In this document: positions 46,674 to 58,900 of the stretch, piece by piece
Position numbering within the stretch: the stretch's first letter is position 1
Layout of the letters: each line of letters begins with the position of its first letter
From: Gigaspora margarita
Taxonomy: Eukaryota; Glomeromycota; Glomeromycetes; Diversisporales; Gigasporaceae
DNA: 64,000 nt
Reading direction: 5' to 3'
Assembly: GCA_009809945.1 (NCBI GenBank)
Contig: WTPW01000023.1
Span: 154,848 to 218,847, forward strand
Translations under genes and position numbers: made by a program
The notes under the pieces: generated by a model
The model's input: the letters and a program-made list of their open reading frames with translations, nothing else
Told to the model about the DNA's origin: nothing
Database searches by the model: none

Positions 46674-48991
46674 CAGTGTTGGAAATCTTATGTTCTCATA
46701 TTCTCATGAGAACATCACTTTTAATTTGTGAACATTTACAAAATTTAAGATGTTCTCTATTAAATTTTTTTGAGAACATTAAGTTTGAAAAATATGTTCT
46801 TTATGTAAATATATAAAGTAATAAAAAATTATTTTATTAATACCGTATTACTGCAAAATAATGATCATGGGCATTATTTTAAAAATCGCATCCCCTAAAA
46901 ATAGCATGCTGGGTTTCAAAATAATGCCCATGCACATCCCAAAATAGCGCGTACCATATATAGAATACTATATAATTGAATGCATAACAAAAGTGTTCAA
47001 TGAATGCTTTACAGCTGATTTGAAAATTAGTAGGACACTTGAAAAGTTTTCTTGTTTTTGAAACGTTTCAGTTTCGTCTTATGAATTATCTAACTGTTCA
47101 GAAATAATGTCACAGTCTTCGGAACTTCAGTCTGATAATGGCAATGTGATTTCTGAAGAGTTAGATGATTCATAAGACGAAACTGAAAGGTTTCAAAAAT
47201 GAGAAAATTTTTCAAGTTTCCCACTAATTTTAATTCAGCTGTAATTGCTTCAATCATTAAATGTTCAATTAGCCTACTCTTATCCTAGTAGAATAATAAA
47301 TTAATATGGCCATTCTTTTTGATTTTAATACTGGATATAATTTTTAATAATAAACGAATGTTTTATACACATCCTTTTTAAAGTTAGAACTATAATGGCC
47401 TTAGAGTGCTGTGTAATTATGGCAAAAAACAAAGAAAAATGAGGTCATAAATCTACAGGCGATACTTTATATATGTGCAGGTTTTAAAAACAAATTATTC
47501 ACTTTTTACTATCACTATGTAGAAGTTCAATAATAGATTAATTGTTCCTCTATATCTATATATATTAAGGTTTAGATTTTTAGCGCTAGTACAGGATAAA
47601 AAATCAGGTTACCTCAAAATAGCACATATGCGTGCACTCAAAATAGCGTGCAGGTGATCGAAACATCGTGCAGGTGCGTGTTATTTCATGATAATATGGT
47701 ATAGTAGTTTAAATACTTAAGTTTATAAATATTTAATTGTTAGTTATTAAAATAGAAGACAATTTAGTGTTTTTGAATTACAAAAAGATTTTGGATAATA
47801 TAATTTATTGGGTTATCTATACCCAGTTTTGGTGTAATTTAGTTGCATAGCTACATTATTCTATAGTACTGGATAGCAAAATGTATCCACTTTTATCAAT
47901 AAAACTTTAAATCATTATAACTTTTTTAAAACAAGTTAAATTAAAAAACCCTTTGACAAATTGATAGATTTTTTTGCTAAACTACATTTCTACCAAAGGA
48001 TTTTTTATTACTTTTTGTTTTAAAGAAGTTATTAAAGTTAAAGTTTGTAATGATTTTAAAAATTGGCATTTAATATAAAAAATATATATATATATATTTA
48101 ATTGACCAATTAGAATCAATTGCATCAAAATTAGCCAATCTGAATTGATTATTTAAGAATCAAAAATTTATGTTCTGTATAAATAGAGTAGATGTCTTAT
48201 TCTGTCCAGTACTGTACAAACTTTAATATACTGGTACATATAATATTATTATATGAATACCAATTAAATCAATAATTAATGTAAGTTTTTAGAGAGCCAA
48301 ACTCACTATAATGATAACATAAATTTTTTACAAGAAAATTACTTAGCAAATCTTTAGTTATTATAATTTTAAACTTTAGTGCTATATTTTAAAATTTATA
48401 TTAAAAATCTTTTGAATTTATAAATTCACTAAATTCACTATTGTGAAGAAGAATAATATATTATATTTATTTATTTATTTAAGTATTTGAAAAACATTAA
48501 AGGCTTATTTAAAAACTCAATATACAAGTTGGATTAAACCAATAACTTCTCCAACATTATATAAAAGCCTAAAATATTAAATTGTTATTTTTTTTAAAAA
48601 AAAATGAATTATAGTTTTATTTTTTTAAAATAATTTAGCTTTGTTTATAAATTTTAGTTAAATAAATTATATTCTTTATTATTTTACCATTAATAATTTT
48701 TTAAATATATTAATTAAAAATGAAAATTAAAAAATAATAAAAGAAGTCTAAAAGTATAAGTTGAGCGAGAATAAGAGAAAAAAATAATTGCAAAAAGAGA
48801 AAGTGAGTGTGAAAGAGAGAGAAAGAGAAAAAGAAAGAGAGAAAGAGAGAGAGAGAAAGAGAGAGAAAAGAAGAGGAAGAAAGAAAAAAAATTGTTTTTT
48901 ATTTGAGAACATAAAAAAATTTTTGAGAACATCAAACTAAATAAATATGTTCTTATAAGAACATAAATTTCAAAACAGATTTCCAACACTG
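46674..48991. mobile_element. 2.3-kb hAT-like element with GAGAACAT interior and 8-bp target duplication
   Basis: Left end CAGTGTTGGAAATCTTATGT; right end (minus strand) CAGTGTTGGAAATCTGTTTT. Exact flanks CCCTGGAC at 46666-46673 and 48992-48999. TGTTCTCA/TGAGAACA words recur near both ends. It encloses a CGCG-type MITE (46841-46957), a foldback (47038-47222) whose centre holds a 22-codon acidic frame starting MSQSSELQSDN, and a GA-rich microsatellite (48787-48885). Confidence 0.88.
48787..48885. repeat. GA-rich microsatellite
   Basis: GAAAGAGAGAGAAAG-type purine tract. The minus-strand Ser/Leu/Phe-rich frame across it is an artefact of the repeat. Confidence 0.9.
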
Positions 48992-49596
48992 CCCTGGACA
49001 TCTAGTACAAAGGTCATACTTATTTTTTTAGCAAAATCCCCTAAAATTTAAGAAGCAAAAAAACAGTTTATGCCAATTATCTTGGCATACAGTGGTCCAA
49101 ATTGAATTAACTTTTTTTTAATAAAGCTCTCAGTAAGGCCATCTAACAAAAAAAGTTTATTCAATTCTGATTACTAGATCAAAAGTTATTTAAACAAATA
49201 TATTTTGTCATTTTTAGCAAATTGGACCAAAATTGGCCAAAATCCAGTTATGATCTATATAAGAGATTTTTGGGGTCCTCATCTAATATCTAAATTTTAA
49301 GCAAATAAAAATAGTTCTACTAATTTGATATATTTTTAATGTTGAACAAATTTACTTAGTGCATAAAGTAAAAATTAATAAAAAAAATTTGTGAATTATA
49401 AGAATTAATAGAATTTTATTAATAAATTCTATAAAATCTTATAGTTCATAAAATTTTACTAATTAATTCAAACTTGATGCATTAAATAAACATGTTCAGC
49501 ACCAAAAAATACATATTGCATATTTAGATTTAGATACTTTGGACCAAATCTGAACCAAACTCAGACTTGACTAAAGTTTGCTTTGGGTTCAGTCTG

Positions 49597-49962
49597 TATA
49601 TGGAGTCTTTGTCTTGAAAATGACCCTATGGCACTATAAATTTTTTTGAGTAAATTGTAAATAAAGTTGTGTAACCAAAACAATTAAAACTTGATTTTCT
49701 GCTAATTTTAGAAATGATCTTTGCAAAACTTTTTGTTATTAGATAAAATTGATAGTAAAATATTTATCTGCTATGTCGATTATTTACATTATATTAAATA
49801 ACAAATTTCTGGACTTCTATAACTCATTTTAATATTAAGTTAATCAGTTATAAAACTTGCACAAAATGAACTTTGTACTTCATAAATTAAGGCTTAACAA
49901 AAATCTCAATTTTGGTTTGGAGGACCTCAGAACCCTATTTTCAAGGCAAAGACCCCATATAT
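49597..49962. repeat. foldback element with TATGGAGTCTTTGTCTTGAA ends
   Basis: The left end is complementary to TTTTCAAGGCAAAGACCCCA at 49935-49958. About 365 bp, no coding frame. Confidence 0.65.
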
Positions 49963-50747
49963 TATTTGCTTGGATTTTATTGGCTAGTTTAGTATTAGTT
50001 GGGGAGGGGTACCCTCATAAGTGATAAAAATCACCTGATAAATGTCTCTACTCTAATCTGGCATACATATATACATAGCACATGTGTATAAATTTTTTTG
50101 CTCTGATTTCTACTATTTCAAAAATTTTATACTTTACTGATAATTAATAATTAATTAAATGATCATAGTTAATAATACATTCATTTAATATAACAGTTAT
50201 CTGATTTGTCATATGTAAATTTTTTATATATAAAATTACTATAAACTTTAAGAAATAATGTTATAAAGTCTACATATTAACTTAAAATTAAATTTTTGGA
50301 AATATAGAACAAGAGGTAGTACAAAAATCAGATTAAAATTTGCCAATTTTAAACAAATCAAAAATATAACTTTTTCAAAAGCAAATATTTTTTTATTTTA
50401 AGATAATAAGTATATATAAAAACATGCTCTGAACAACTTTACTTTAGGAGACAGAAGTAGCTTACTTTGTAAGAAAATTAGGTTATTTATATATTAAAGT
50501 TAAAATTTTAGGTTTCCAATATAAAACTTTTTTTTTTATTAGATAACCTATTTTGGGCTCTTAAGAAAAGTTGTTTAGCATGTAATTTTACTTTTATTTA
50601 AAATCAAAATGCACTTTTCAAACCTTTTACTAAGTGAGAAATAGGGTTAAAGTTAGAAAAAAATTTTTTTCTAAAAGTTTTTTTAAAAAAAATTTTAATT
50701 TAATCCCATTTTTTATTTAGTAGTGGTCTGAGAAAGCATGTTTTAAT
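49963..50747. other. repeat-only AT-rich stretch
   Basis: Sequence at about 50170-50720 is largely repeated in reverse complement at 51890-52270, so the hAT-like element at 50748-51724 sits inside a longer inverted repeat. No gene. Confidence 0.5.
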
Positions 50748-51724
50748 TAGGGATGTAAATTGCTCAAGCAGTATAGTTTATGCTTGAAGCATATCTGCTT
50801 TGGCACTAAAGCAAGCTAAACTAGTTTTTATAAACTAGTTTATATATAAGCATTCTCATATAAACTAATTTATATAAGCATACTTATTCAAGCATGCTTA
50901 GTTCATAAATTGCTCAAGCAGTTGGAGTTTATGCTTGACTAAACCAGTTTTTTTATAAGCATACTTTTACAAGTATGCTTAATAATTCATATTATACTAA
51001 ATAAGAGGTTCAATCTGTAAGATCAAACTTACTACTAAATATTGATATAATTATAACCAATTTCAACATCACTTTTTGATTATTGCTAATTTGATCATAG
51101 GTAGTTGATCATATGCTTTACACACATGTGCAATATGGGATAATAATATATGTGTTCAAACAAAACAATATATGGGATAGTTATTTAATAGTTGTATAGT
51201 ATATCTATTAGTTTATAATTTTTAGAAATATATTTAAAACAGGTTTAAAAATAATAGTTAAAAACATACTTGTTTTAAGCATATTTAGAGATAGCATTTA
51301 AAAGCATATTTGTTTTAAGCAATTTGTATCAATATCCCAAATATCTAAATTCCAATTGTACTAAATTCTAATATTCTAAATCTCAAAAGTTAAATTAATA
51401 CCAATTTGTGCTTTTAAGATTTAGTGTATTGGAATTTAGTACAATTAGAATTTTGATATTTAGATATTAAAAATTAACAAGCAAACTATAAAATTTATGC
51501 TATAAATTTGCTTATACAGGTTTTATATAAGCATTTTAATACTTCTAGTTTAAAACATATTTGTTTAAACATGTTTGCTTGAAGCAGATTTAAAGCATAT
51601 TTGCTTGGAGCAGGTTTAAAGCATTAAAAGCATATTTGCTTATAAGTAGTGCTTAAAAATTTATAAGCAAACAGTACTTTGAACCTGCTTGAGCAGGTTT
51701 CATATAAGCATTTTAATATCCCTA
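50748..51724. mobile_element. hAT-like element with AAGCATATTTGCTT-amplified interior
   Basis: Inverted tips TAGGGATGTAAA and TAGGGATATTAAA. Flanks GTTTTAAT and ATTTTGAT match at 6 of 8 positions, a plausible old duplication. Words such as AAGCATATTTGCTT and CTTGAGCAGG recur throughout the 977 bp. Confidence 0.7.
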
Positions 51725-51779
51725 ATTTTGATCTTAATATATATACTGAACAACTTTGTTTACCATATTTGTGCATAAT

Positions 51780-52700
51780 AATGTGCAGAAGTGAAATTAT
51801 GAATTTTAGTCTAAATTAAGCTTAATTCAGGCCAAGGCTCAAAATAATGCCCCAGCCTGCTATTACGCGCAAATACAGTAAGAGTTCAAAGTAGGTTACC
51901 TAATAAAAAAAGGTTTTATATTAGCAACCTAAAATTTAACTTAAGTACATAGATAACCCATTTTTTTTACAAGGTAAGCTACTTCTGTCTTCTAAGTAAA
52001 GTTGTTTAGAGCATGTTTTTATATATACTTATTATTTTAAAATAGAAAATATTTGTTTTTGAAAAGTTATATTTTTGATTTGTGCAAGTTTAGCAAAATT
52101 TTAATCTGATTTTTGTATTACTTTTTTCTCCTCTCCTTGTTCTATATTTTCAAAAAATTTAATATATAGACTTTGGAATATCATTTCTTCAAAGTTTATA
52201 GTAATAAATATTTTTTTTTATTATTTTATATATGAAATTTACATATATAATAGTGTAACAAATTAGATAACTGATAATAATTAAAATAAGCAGAATTAAA
52301 CTTCATACCTAATGATGCTACCAAAACTTTATAGTTTCAGATTGACTAAAACCAAATCTAGTAATATTAGTTTTGGATATAATCTTTTTTGGCAAAGCTT
52401 GTCTAAAGATCTAAAACTATACCAATACTCTAAAACTATACTGAAAAACTAAAAATGGCCTGCTAATCAAGCTAATAAAATTCTAACTACAACTGTTCTC
52501 ATAAATTTTGGGTAACAAAAAATTTTGATAACTAAATTAGATAAGTTTCTAAGCTCAGCTAAAGCCAATTGCTTATTGATTCTAACTTGCTAATTTATCA
52601 AATTTGGTTATTAAAAATTTTTAATTGCCTTAGAATTTATAAGCTATATATATATATAAATACACATTAATATACTATTTACATATTAAATTCTAGAAGT
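51780..52700. other. degraded MITE (51780-51890) and gene-free AT-rich stretch
   Basis: GTCTAAATTAAGCTTAATTC marks another copy of the TTAAGCTTAA MITE. The remainder mirrors 50170-50720. No coding frame. Confidence 0.5.
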
Positions 52701-52714
52701 TTGCTATTTATCGC

Positions 52715-52938
52715 CAGTGGTGATCATCACCAATGTATATTTTGTATCTTTAAATTTGTCTATGAAATCACCTTTGGGGCTTTAACAAAAAAAATTTCTC
52801 ATAAAATTTTGGTATAAACTATGCCCCCTGCCCCATTCCAGTTCTTACCCTAACCCTAATATTAATCAAATATTAATTTTTATTTCAGCAAAAAACTTTT
52901 TATTAATTTTTGTTAATCACTGGTGATGATCACCACTG
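52715..52938. mobile_element. MITE with CAGTGGTGATCATCACCA ends
   Basis: The 18-bp left end is repeated in reverse complement at the right end (TGGTGATGATCACCACTG). CAGTGGTG is hAT-like, but the 8-bp flanks do not match. A short telomere-like TTACCCTAACCCTAA lies at 52847-52861. Confidence 0.7.
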
Positions 52939-53149
52939 GAAATAAGTAGTAATTTTCTAAATTCTAATACACACACTTAGCATCTACTTATTTGTATAGG
53001 TAATACAATTTCCTAAAGAGAAACTAGTCAATTAGAGAGTATAAATTTTGACTATTCTGGATTAGCCTGACAAAGAATCCAAACATATGTCAAACAAAAT
53101 GCAAAAACTAATATTTAAATTGATCTTGTACTAATTAAATAACAGAAAT

Positions 53150-53685
53150 GGTCCTCTAGGTCATTATTATAGTGGTTATGCTCTGAGAATACAAATTGCA
53201 AGGTTGCTGGTTTGATTCCTTCCAAAGGCAAAATAAAAAAGCTAGCTTGTTAGAGAACTAAAACACTATGAGAAGAAAGGGACCCAGAACATCATATAAT
53301 GAACTTAATTGGGCAGTCGTTATCTTGAGAATTTGTGGCTGTGAAAAAAATTGTGCTAGGACCCCAATTTGGAATAACTGAAGTCACAAGATGTAATGTG
53401 AGGCCCAAGTCTGGATTTACATAAAATACTACATGAACTTGTGGTATCGCTAGTCCATTTAGGTGAAATTTCTCTTTGGTACTCTGGTAGAAGCTTCTAA
53501 GATATGATCTTTCTAGGGGTCACTGCAGTTGGTCATATCTAGGTGCTGTTAGAAGTAACTGGATGAAGTCAGGCTTTATAAAATTAGTAATAGTTAACAA
53601 ATGAATGCCCTCCAGGTTTGTAATTATTACATAAGATCTATACAAATAAAGCAACAGCGAGATTCACCAAAGTTAAAAAAAAAAA
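53150..53685 (+). mobile_element. tRNA-headed SINE with poly-A tail and 9-bp target duplication
   Basis: The 5' part has an RNA polymerase III A box (TAGTGGTTATG, 53170-53180) and B box (GGTTTGATTCC, 53209-53219) at tRNA-like spacing. A unique body of about 450 bp follows, then a poly-A tail (about 53675-53687). AACAGAAAT flanks both sides (53141-53149 and 53686-53694), as expected for target-primed reverse transcription. The B box differs from GGTTCGATTCC by C to T at a CpG. No open frame; it would depend on a LINE in trans. Confidence 0.85.
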
Positions 53686-53770
53686 AACAGAAATAAAAAT
53701 TTATATACAGTAAGCATTGTTATATGACAAGATCATAACAGGTCATATTACTAAGTTCAATTAGTGAAGT

Positions 53771-54020
53771 TATATGGGAGTGAGTCAGTAGAAAAGGAAC
53801 AAATCATTTTTAATAAAATTTTTTATTTTTAAATTTAAATATCTTAACAACTATTCAATAAAATTTGCTAAAAATTTTTTTTTTAATCTTGAAATTATAT
53901 AGGATTAAAATAAAAAAAAATTATTAAATTTATTAAGATAGTTGTTAAGATATTCAAGGTTAAATCAAGAAACTTTTACTTAGAATAAATTGTTCCTTTT
54001 CTACTGACTTACCTCCATAT
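53771..54020. mobile_element. MITE family with GGGGTGAGTCAGTAAAAAAG ends, copy 3
   Basis: Same ends as at 9984 and 43552 (GAGTGAGTCAGTAGAAAAGG; minus-strand end GAGGTAAGTCAGTAGAAAAG). Confidence 0.8.
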
Positions 54021-54029
54021 GATCATAGT

Positions 54030-54848
54030 CACATGACTTTATTAATTATAGCCTCTAACTTTAAGGCTTTATCACTAAATTTTTGTCTCACACACAGTTT
54101 GTTTACAAAATCAGAATTTTCTTTTTTGGGTTGTATTATTTATGAAATAAATAAAATGTATATGTCCATATTTGAATTGATCTTTAACACTTTGTATTTT
54201 ATATTTTCTTTTTTAACACTTAATTGATTCTCAAAGATATGGCTTTGCTACTTGTAAAATTTGTTATAATAAATATTCAAATATAGTAAAGAATTCTAAT
54301 CTTTAGTATAACTCAAAATTCAAGTGAATACTTTAAAGGTTCTTTGTATTGGTATAATAGAAAAAACTGTATATGTCTAAACAAGATAGAAATAATTTGG
54401 AGATGCAAATTTGTTATGTCAAAAATTTTTACAAAATAATTTGTACTACCTACTATGCTGAGTATGGCAGTTATAAAAACCTGAAAAAAGGTAAATTTAT
54501 ATTTTTTTTTGCAAAATTTTATAGAAATGTTGCTGCTATAAATAAATGTTATTGCTAAAAAACTCAATAGTTGCCTTATAGTTAACTAAAAAAAGTATTA
54601 AGGTTGCTAATATGCATGTTATAGTAAAGTTTATTTAAAATATATAAAATAATACCCTATAATATGCTAATACATACAATTATATACAGTATGAACAATA
54701 GAAATATTGTAAATAGTAAATATTGTAGTCAAATAGAATATCTTACAATCAGGTAATTAATATTGAATAAATTTTATACTGTTTAATTTATCTCAAAGAT
54801 ATAGATCAAAAAAATTATTTATCTTTTTATTAATTTGGTAGACAAGAT
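54030..54848. other. gene-free AT-rich stretch
   Basis: Short open frames on both strands overlap each other and have random composition; none is supported. Confidence 0.5.
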
Positions 54849-54849
54849 A

Positions 54850-55048
54850 CCTGACCAGGACCCCGAAATATACATAGATAGGTCAGGTATGAGTTTGCTT
54901 ATTTTTGAGGTTTTTTATGCAGATCATTTCTATTTATAGTATTTTTTTTGCTTATTTTTGAAGTTTTTTCTGCAGATCTTTCTTTTTTTAGTAACCCTAT
55001 AATTAACCTGACCTATCTATGTATATTTCAGGGTCCTACCTGACCGAT
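54850..55048. repeat. foldback element with about 40-bp arms
   Basis: ATATACATAGATAGGTCAGG on the left pairs with CCTGACCTATCTATGTATAT on the right. The loop contains a direct duplication of TTGCTTATTTTTGAGGTTTT. Confidence 0.8.
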
Positions 55049-55134
55049 TGCCAAAAAGCAAATATGAATATTTCTATATAGGGAATACAAAATTGTTAAA
55101 ATATATATAAATATTCAAATAAATTCTTTTAATG

Positions 55135-55518
55135 GGGAGGCACCTACCGAATTGGAGCTGATGTTATGAGTGGTCCAAGTTGCCACATGGACTATCAATC
55201 GGGGTCTAACGGAGGAACCACTGGAGAAAATTCTAGAAGCTCTATAATTAAAAGTAGTCAGATCCTTACTACTATTACTTTAACATTGCCGGACCTTGGC
55301 CACTGTAGGAGGAATGGTTTTTATGATGTTAGCAATTTTTATCTTAGAAGTCTGGTGGTTATTAGAACTATTCCAGCCAACAATTAGGCCACGGATAAAG
55401 TAGCCCGAGTTCTTTTCTCTTAATGCTATATATTATTTTCATTTCGTTGTTTTCTTTGTAATAATTTAAAGCAATTGAAATAAAGAGCAAGGTCTCAGTT
55501 GTAAAACTAAAAAAAAAA
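55135..55518 (+). mobile_element. 5'-truncated non-LTR retroelement 3' end with 18-bp target duplication
   Basis: An insertion ending in poly-A, flanked by AAATAAATTCTTTTAATG at 55117-55134 and 55519-55536. Its 3' part (AATAAAGAGCAAGGTCTCAG) matches the minus-strand copy at 56570-57345. A short open frame (55166-55387, with SRSSIIKSSQILTTI) shares IKSSQILTTI-like residues with that copy. Probably the 3' end of a LINE; reverse transcriptase is not present here. Confidence 0.85.
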
Positions 55519-55559
55519 AAATAAATTCTTTTAATGTATGAAAATTTATCTAGCATTTA

Positions 55560-56225
55560 ATATTTAGGTGAGTATATATTAATTTATTTTTATTTGTTTT
55601 TTATTTATTTTATATTTGGGTTTTTACTTTATTATTATTATTATTTTAATTTCAAACTTTTTTGTTTGCATTTTTTTTAATAATTGCTAAATGGATACTG
55701 ATTCTAAACTAACAATTCAGAATTGACATAAATTTAAAAATGACATAGAACAAGAATATAATAAATATTAGAATATAGATAATATAGATAAATAAAACTA
55801 GTAGGCTTAAACACAATATTTCTGCATCTTTTACACCATTATTAATACATTAGTATCTAAAATAATTATTGTATTATTTTCTTGGTTATGTTTTCTGAAG
55901 ATGATTAATCAAAAACTCTAAATCAGATGGTATGGATCATGATAAAAAGATTATTTCTGATTGTGATTTTATTATGTATTCATACATTTAATTTTTTTTA
56001 TGTATTGATAAATTTGTAAACTTAAATGACTACTATAAATGTAAACATTTATTGTATAACTGTATTGTAAAGAATTAGTAGAGATACATATAACCACTGG
56101 ATCAGAAATAAGCTAATCAAAAGCTTTTAAAGATTAAATTTAGCAGCAATTAGCGATTTACAAGTAGTAGAGACATTTTCATTTTACCTAGTAACATTAA
56201 AGGGAAGAGAAAGGGGATATTAACC
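55560..56225. other. gene-free stretch with a decayed copy of the 37-39 kb repeat
   Basis: TTATGTTTTCTGAAGATGAT at about 55886 is a CpG-decayed version of TCACGTTTTCTGAAGATGAC from 37.1-39.2 kb. No gene. Confidence 0.55.
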
Positions 56226-56229
56226 AAAA

Positions 56230-58110
56230 AATTAACTTTGAACAGTCTAAGTTCCTATTGGCTGAATGCTAAATTTGTCTCTCATTGAATGAAATAAATC
56301 ACTAATTGGATGTCTTAACAATTAATATAAAAAATGTATTGATTTGAATAATTGTTTTGTAATTGTTATTTTCATAAAAGTTACATGTTTATTTAAATAT
56401 TTTTTCTTACTCATTAATAATAGTTCAAAACAAATAAAAAATACTTTAGAAGCTCTTTTTTAGCAGTTTTTCTTGAATCATTTTATCACAAACTGAAATA
56501 AACATATATTTGAAGACAGCCAAGTAGGAACTAAAATTTTGGTTTATTTTTATTATTTATTTTATTTTATTTTTTTTTAGGTTTTATAACCGAGACCCTG
56601 CTCTTTATTCATACCACTGTACAATTTTAATTATTACAAAAAACAACAAAAAGGAAATAATATACAGTTTAGGAGAAAAAAGAACTTGAACTACTTTATC
56701 CATAGTCTAAAGTTAGCTGAAAGGGCCTAAGGCCATCAGACTTCAAACTAAAAATCATTAACATCTTAGAGTCCCAATGGCCAAGGTCTGGCAATGTTAA
56801 ACCTATATAGTAGTAAGGATCTGACTACTTTTATTAAAGCTTCTAGAATCTTCTTCCAGTGGTTTCCTCTGAGGATCTTGTATGTCATTCCACGTGAACT
56901 GACCAACAATCCAATCTGGTAGGTACCTTCCTGATTTGGTTAGTGTAAGCACTATAGATCTTTTGAAGGGGGTACACCAAATCACCCACTTTTTAAAGAT
57001 TTTTACGGAAAAAAAACACAGTGACACCAAAATTACCACTTGTACTAAGGAAAGTAGATCTTCTGGTGTAGTTCAACTCCAACGTAAAGCCACCCAAGAC
57101 TCCATTTTGGTGAGTGATAAACTCTAAACTTGTTAGCAGGTAGTCTATGAACTTTACCTCTAAACGACAAGCGCCATTTGTTGTGTGGTGAGTGATAAAC
57201 TCTGAAGCTATTTGCAGATACTCAATTAACTGTATCCCTAAATAATAGTTGCCACATTTCTGTTGATTTGTTGTATCCAAGGTTTCTCTATATGTTTTTA
57301 TTGTAACTTCACTCCAGAATTTTAGTGCGTTTGTTGGTACAAGTGATCGGCGGTAAGAGTTTGGTTGATCCTTTTATTTATTTTTTTCTCATTTTTTTAT
57401 TATTTTTAAAATTATTTTTTTTATTTTTAATTTGGTAATTTTATTTTTTTATATTATTTTTTTTTATTTTAAAATATTTTTTATTATCTTAAATTTTATT
57501 TTATTTTAATTATTTTTTATTTTAAATTATTTTTATTTAAATTAATTTTAAATAATTTTTTTATTTTAAATTATTTTTTATTTGAATTTTTTTAAAAGTT
57601 TTTTTATTTAAATTATTTATTTTATTTGAAATCATTTTTTATTTTAAATTATTTTTTTATTTTATTTAATTTTAAATTATTTTTTTTAAAATTATTATTT
57701 ATTTAAATTTATATTAAATGTTATTTATTTTAAATTATTTTTTATTTTGAATTTATTTTAAAAGCTTTTAAATTAATTTTTTATTTTCATTTTAAATTAT
57801 TTTTTTTTATTTTAAATTATATTTTTATTATAAATTATTTATTTATTTTAAATTATTTTTTTATTTCAATTTTTTTTTTATTTTAAATTATTTTTTTATT
57901 TTAAATTATTTTTTTTATTTTAAATTTATTTTATATTGCTGTCTAACCAATAAGGGGTTATTTTGAATTTCAGCTTGAATTAAGCTTAATTTAGGCCAAA
58001 ATTTGAAACTACACCCCTATACAGTATTTTTATTTTTTTTATTTTTCTGGATAATATCAAAGGAGAAGGAAGAGATAATATTAACTGAAAATTAACTTTG
58101 AATGGCCTTA
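56230..58110. repeat. copy of the 40-42 kb repeat, split by a retroelement
   Basis: 56230-56560 matches 42340-42650 directly, and the end TTAACTGAAAATTAACTTTG lies at 58078. The interior from 57370 to 57935 is TTTTATTTTAAATTATTT low complexity, followed by a CpG-poor TTAAGCTTAA MITE (57933-58030). Confidence 0.7.
56570..57345 (-). mobile_element. non-LTR retroelement fragment, second copy
   Basis: On the minus strand the 3' end (AATAAAGAGCAGGGTCTCGG then poly-A) equals that of 55135-55518. Partial open frames (57280-56993 and 57039-56803, with TKSGRYLPDWIVGQFTWNDI and SFNKSSQILTTI) show it is longer but broken. Two tandem 60-70 bp units with AGTTTATCACTCACCA occur at about 57100-57215. Protein family not recognised beyond the shared 3' end. 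Confidence 0.65.
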
Positions 58111-58149
58111 ATAGAATAATGTTTACATCTGAAATTATTCAAGGTTAAA

Positions 58150-58900
58150 TTTCAATTTGCACAACAAGGAATCAAAAAATTGGGTTAGCAATCATATTTT
58201 TCATCAGGTGATACAGAATGAGAATAGCCAAAAAAATAAATGTTAACAATTGAACAATTGATACAATTGGGATCTAAAAAATAAAAAAAGAGTCTTTTTT
58301 TAAAAAAATTAAAAGAATGAATTGCGGATAAATGCAAAATGAAAAATCAACTTTGCATGGCTTTAAACTAATCACATCATTGGCATCACAATTAGGCCAG
58401 ACCAAGTTGATTATATATTTTACATTTTTTCTCTCTTTAGAGCTCTTCCTTCCTCATAGTAAAAAAATATTGATAAATATACATAGGGCTATGGAATGTT
58501 TTAGAAAATTTTTATATAGTCATGAAACAAATCAGAAAATTTTTTTTGAAAATTTTTTTTAAAATTTTACTATATGAACTACCCCCTCCTGAATAGAAGA
58601 AGAGGGTAATATAAAATACATAATCAACTTGGTCTAGCCTTACTGTATTAAAAGTTTGATTTAATTAAGGCTACACAAAGTTGGTTTCATTTTGTATTAT
58701 CTGCTAACCCATTTTTCAATTTTTTAAAAAATTTTTTATTTTATTTTATTTTTTTTTTAGCTTCCAATTATGTTGATTATTCACTTTTTGCATTTATTAT
58801 TACACTATTCTTATCTGTTGTCACCTGAAGAAGTCCTTAATTTCCCATAATTGTCTGATAAGGCTAATAGAAAAAATATGACTACCAACCCAATTTTTTT
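58150..58900. repeat. two decayed copies of the 423-bp satellite, in opposite orientation
   Basis: 58150-58400 parallels 36890-37120 and 58640-58880 is its reverse complement (CTTAATTTCCCATAATTGTC against CTTAATTTCCCGTAATTGTC). Almost every CpG of the 35-37 kb copies is TG or CA here. Confidence 0.75.

Noticed and set aside
48714-49001. Ser/Leu/Phe-rich frame with apparent membrane segments
   Set aside because: Complement of a GA microsatellite and of a transposon end.
53160-53225. Possible functional tRNA gene
   Set aside because: Pol III boxes are present but no complete cloverleaf can be formed. The poly-A tail and target duplication show it is a SINE head.
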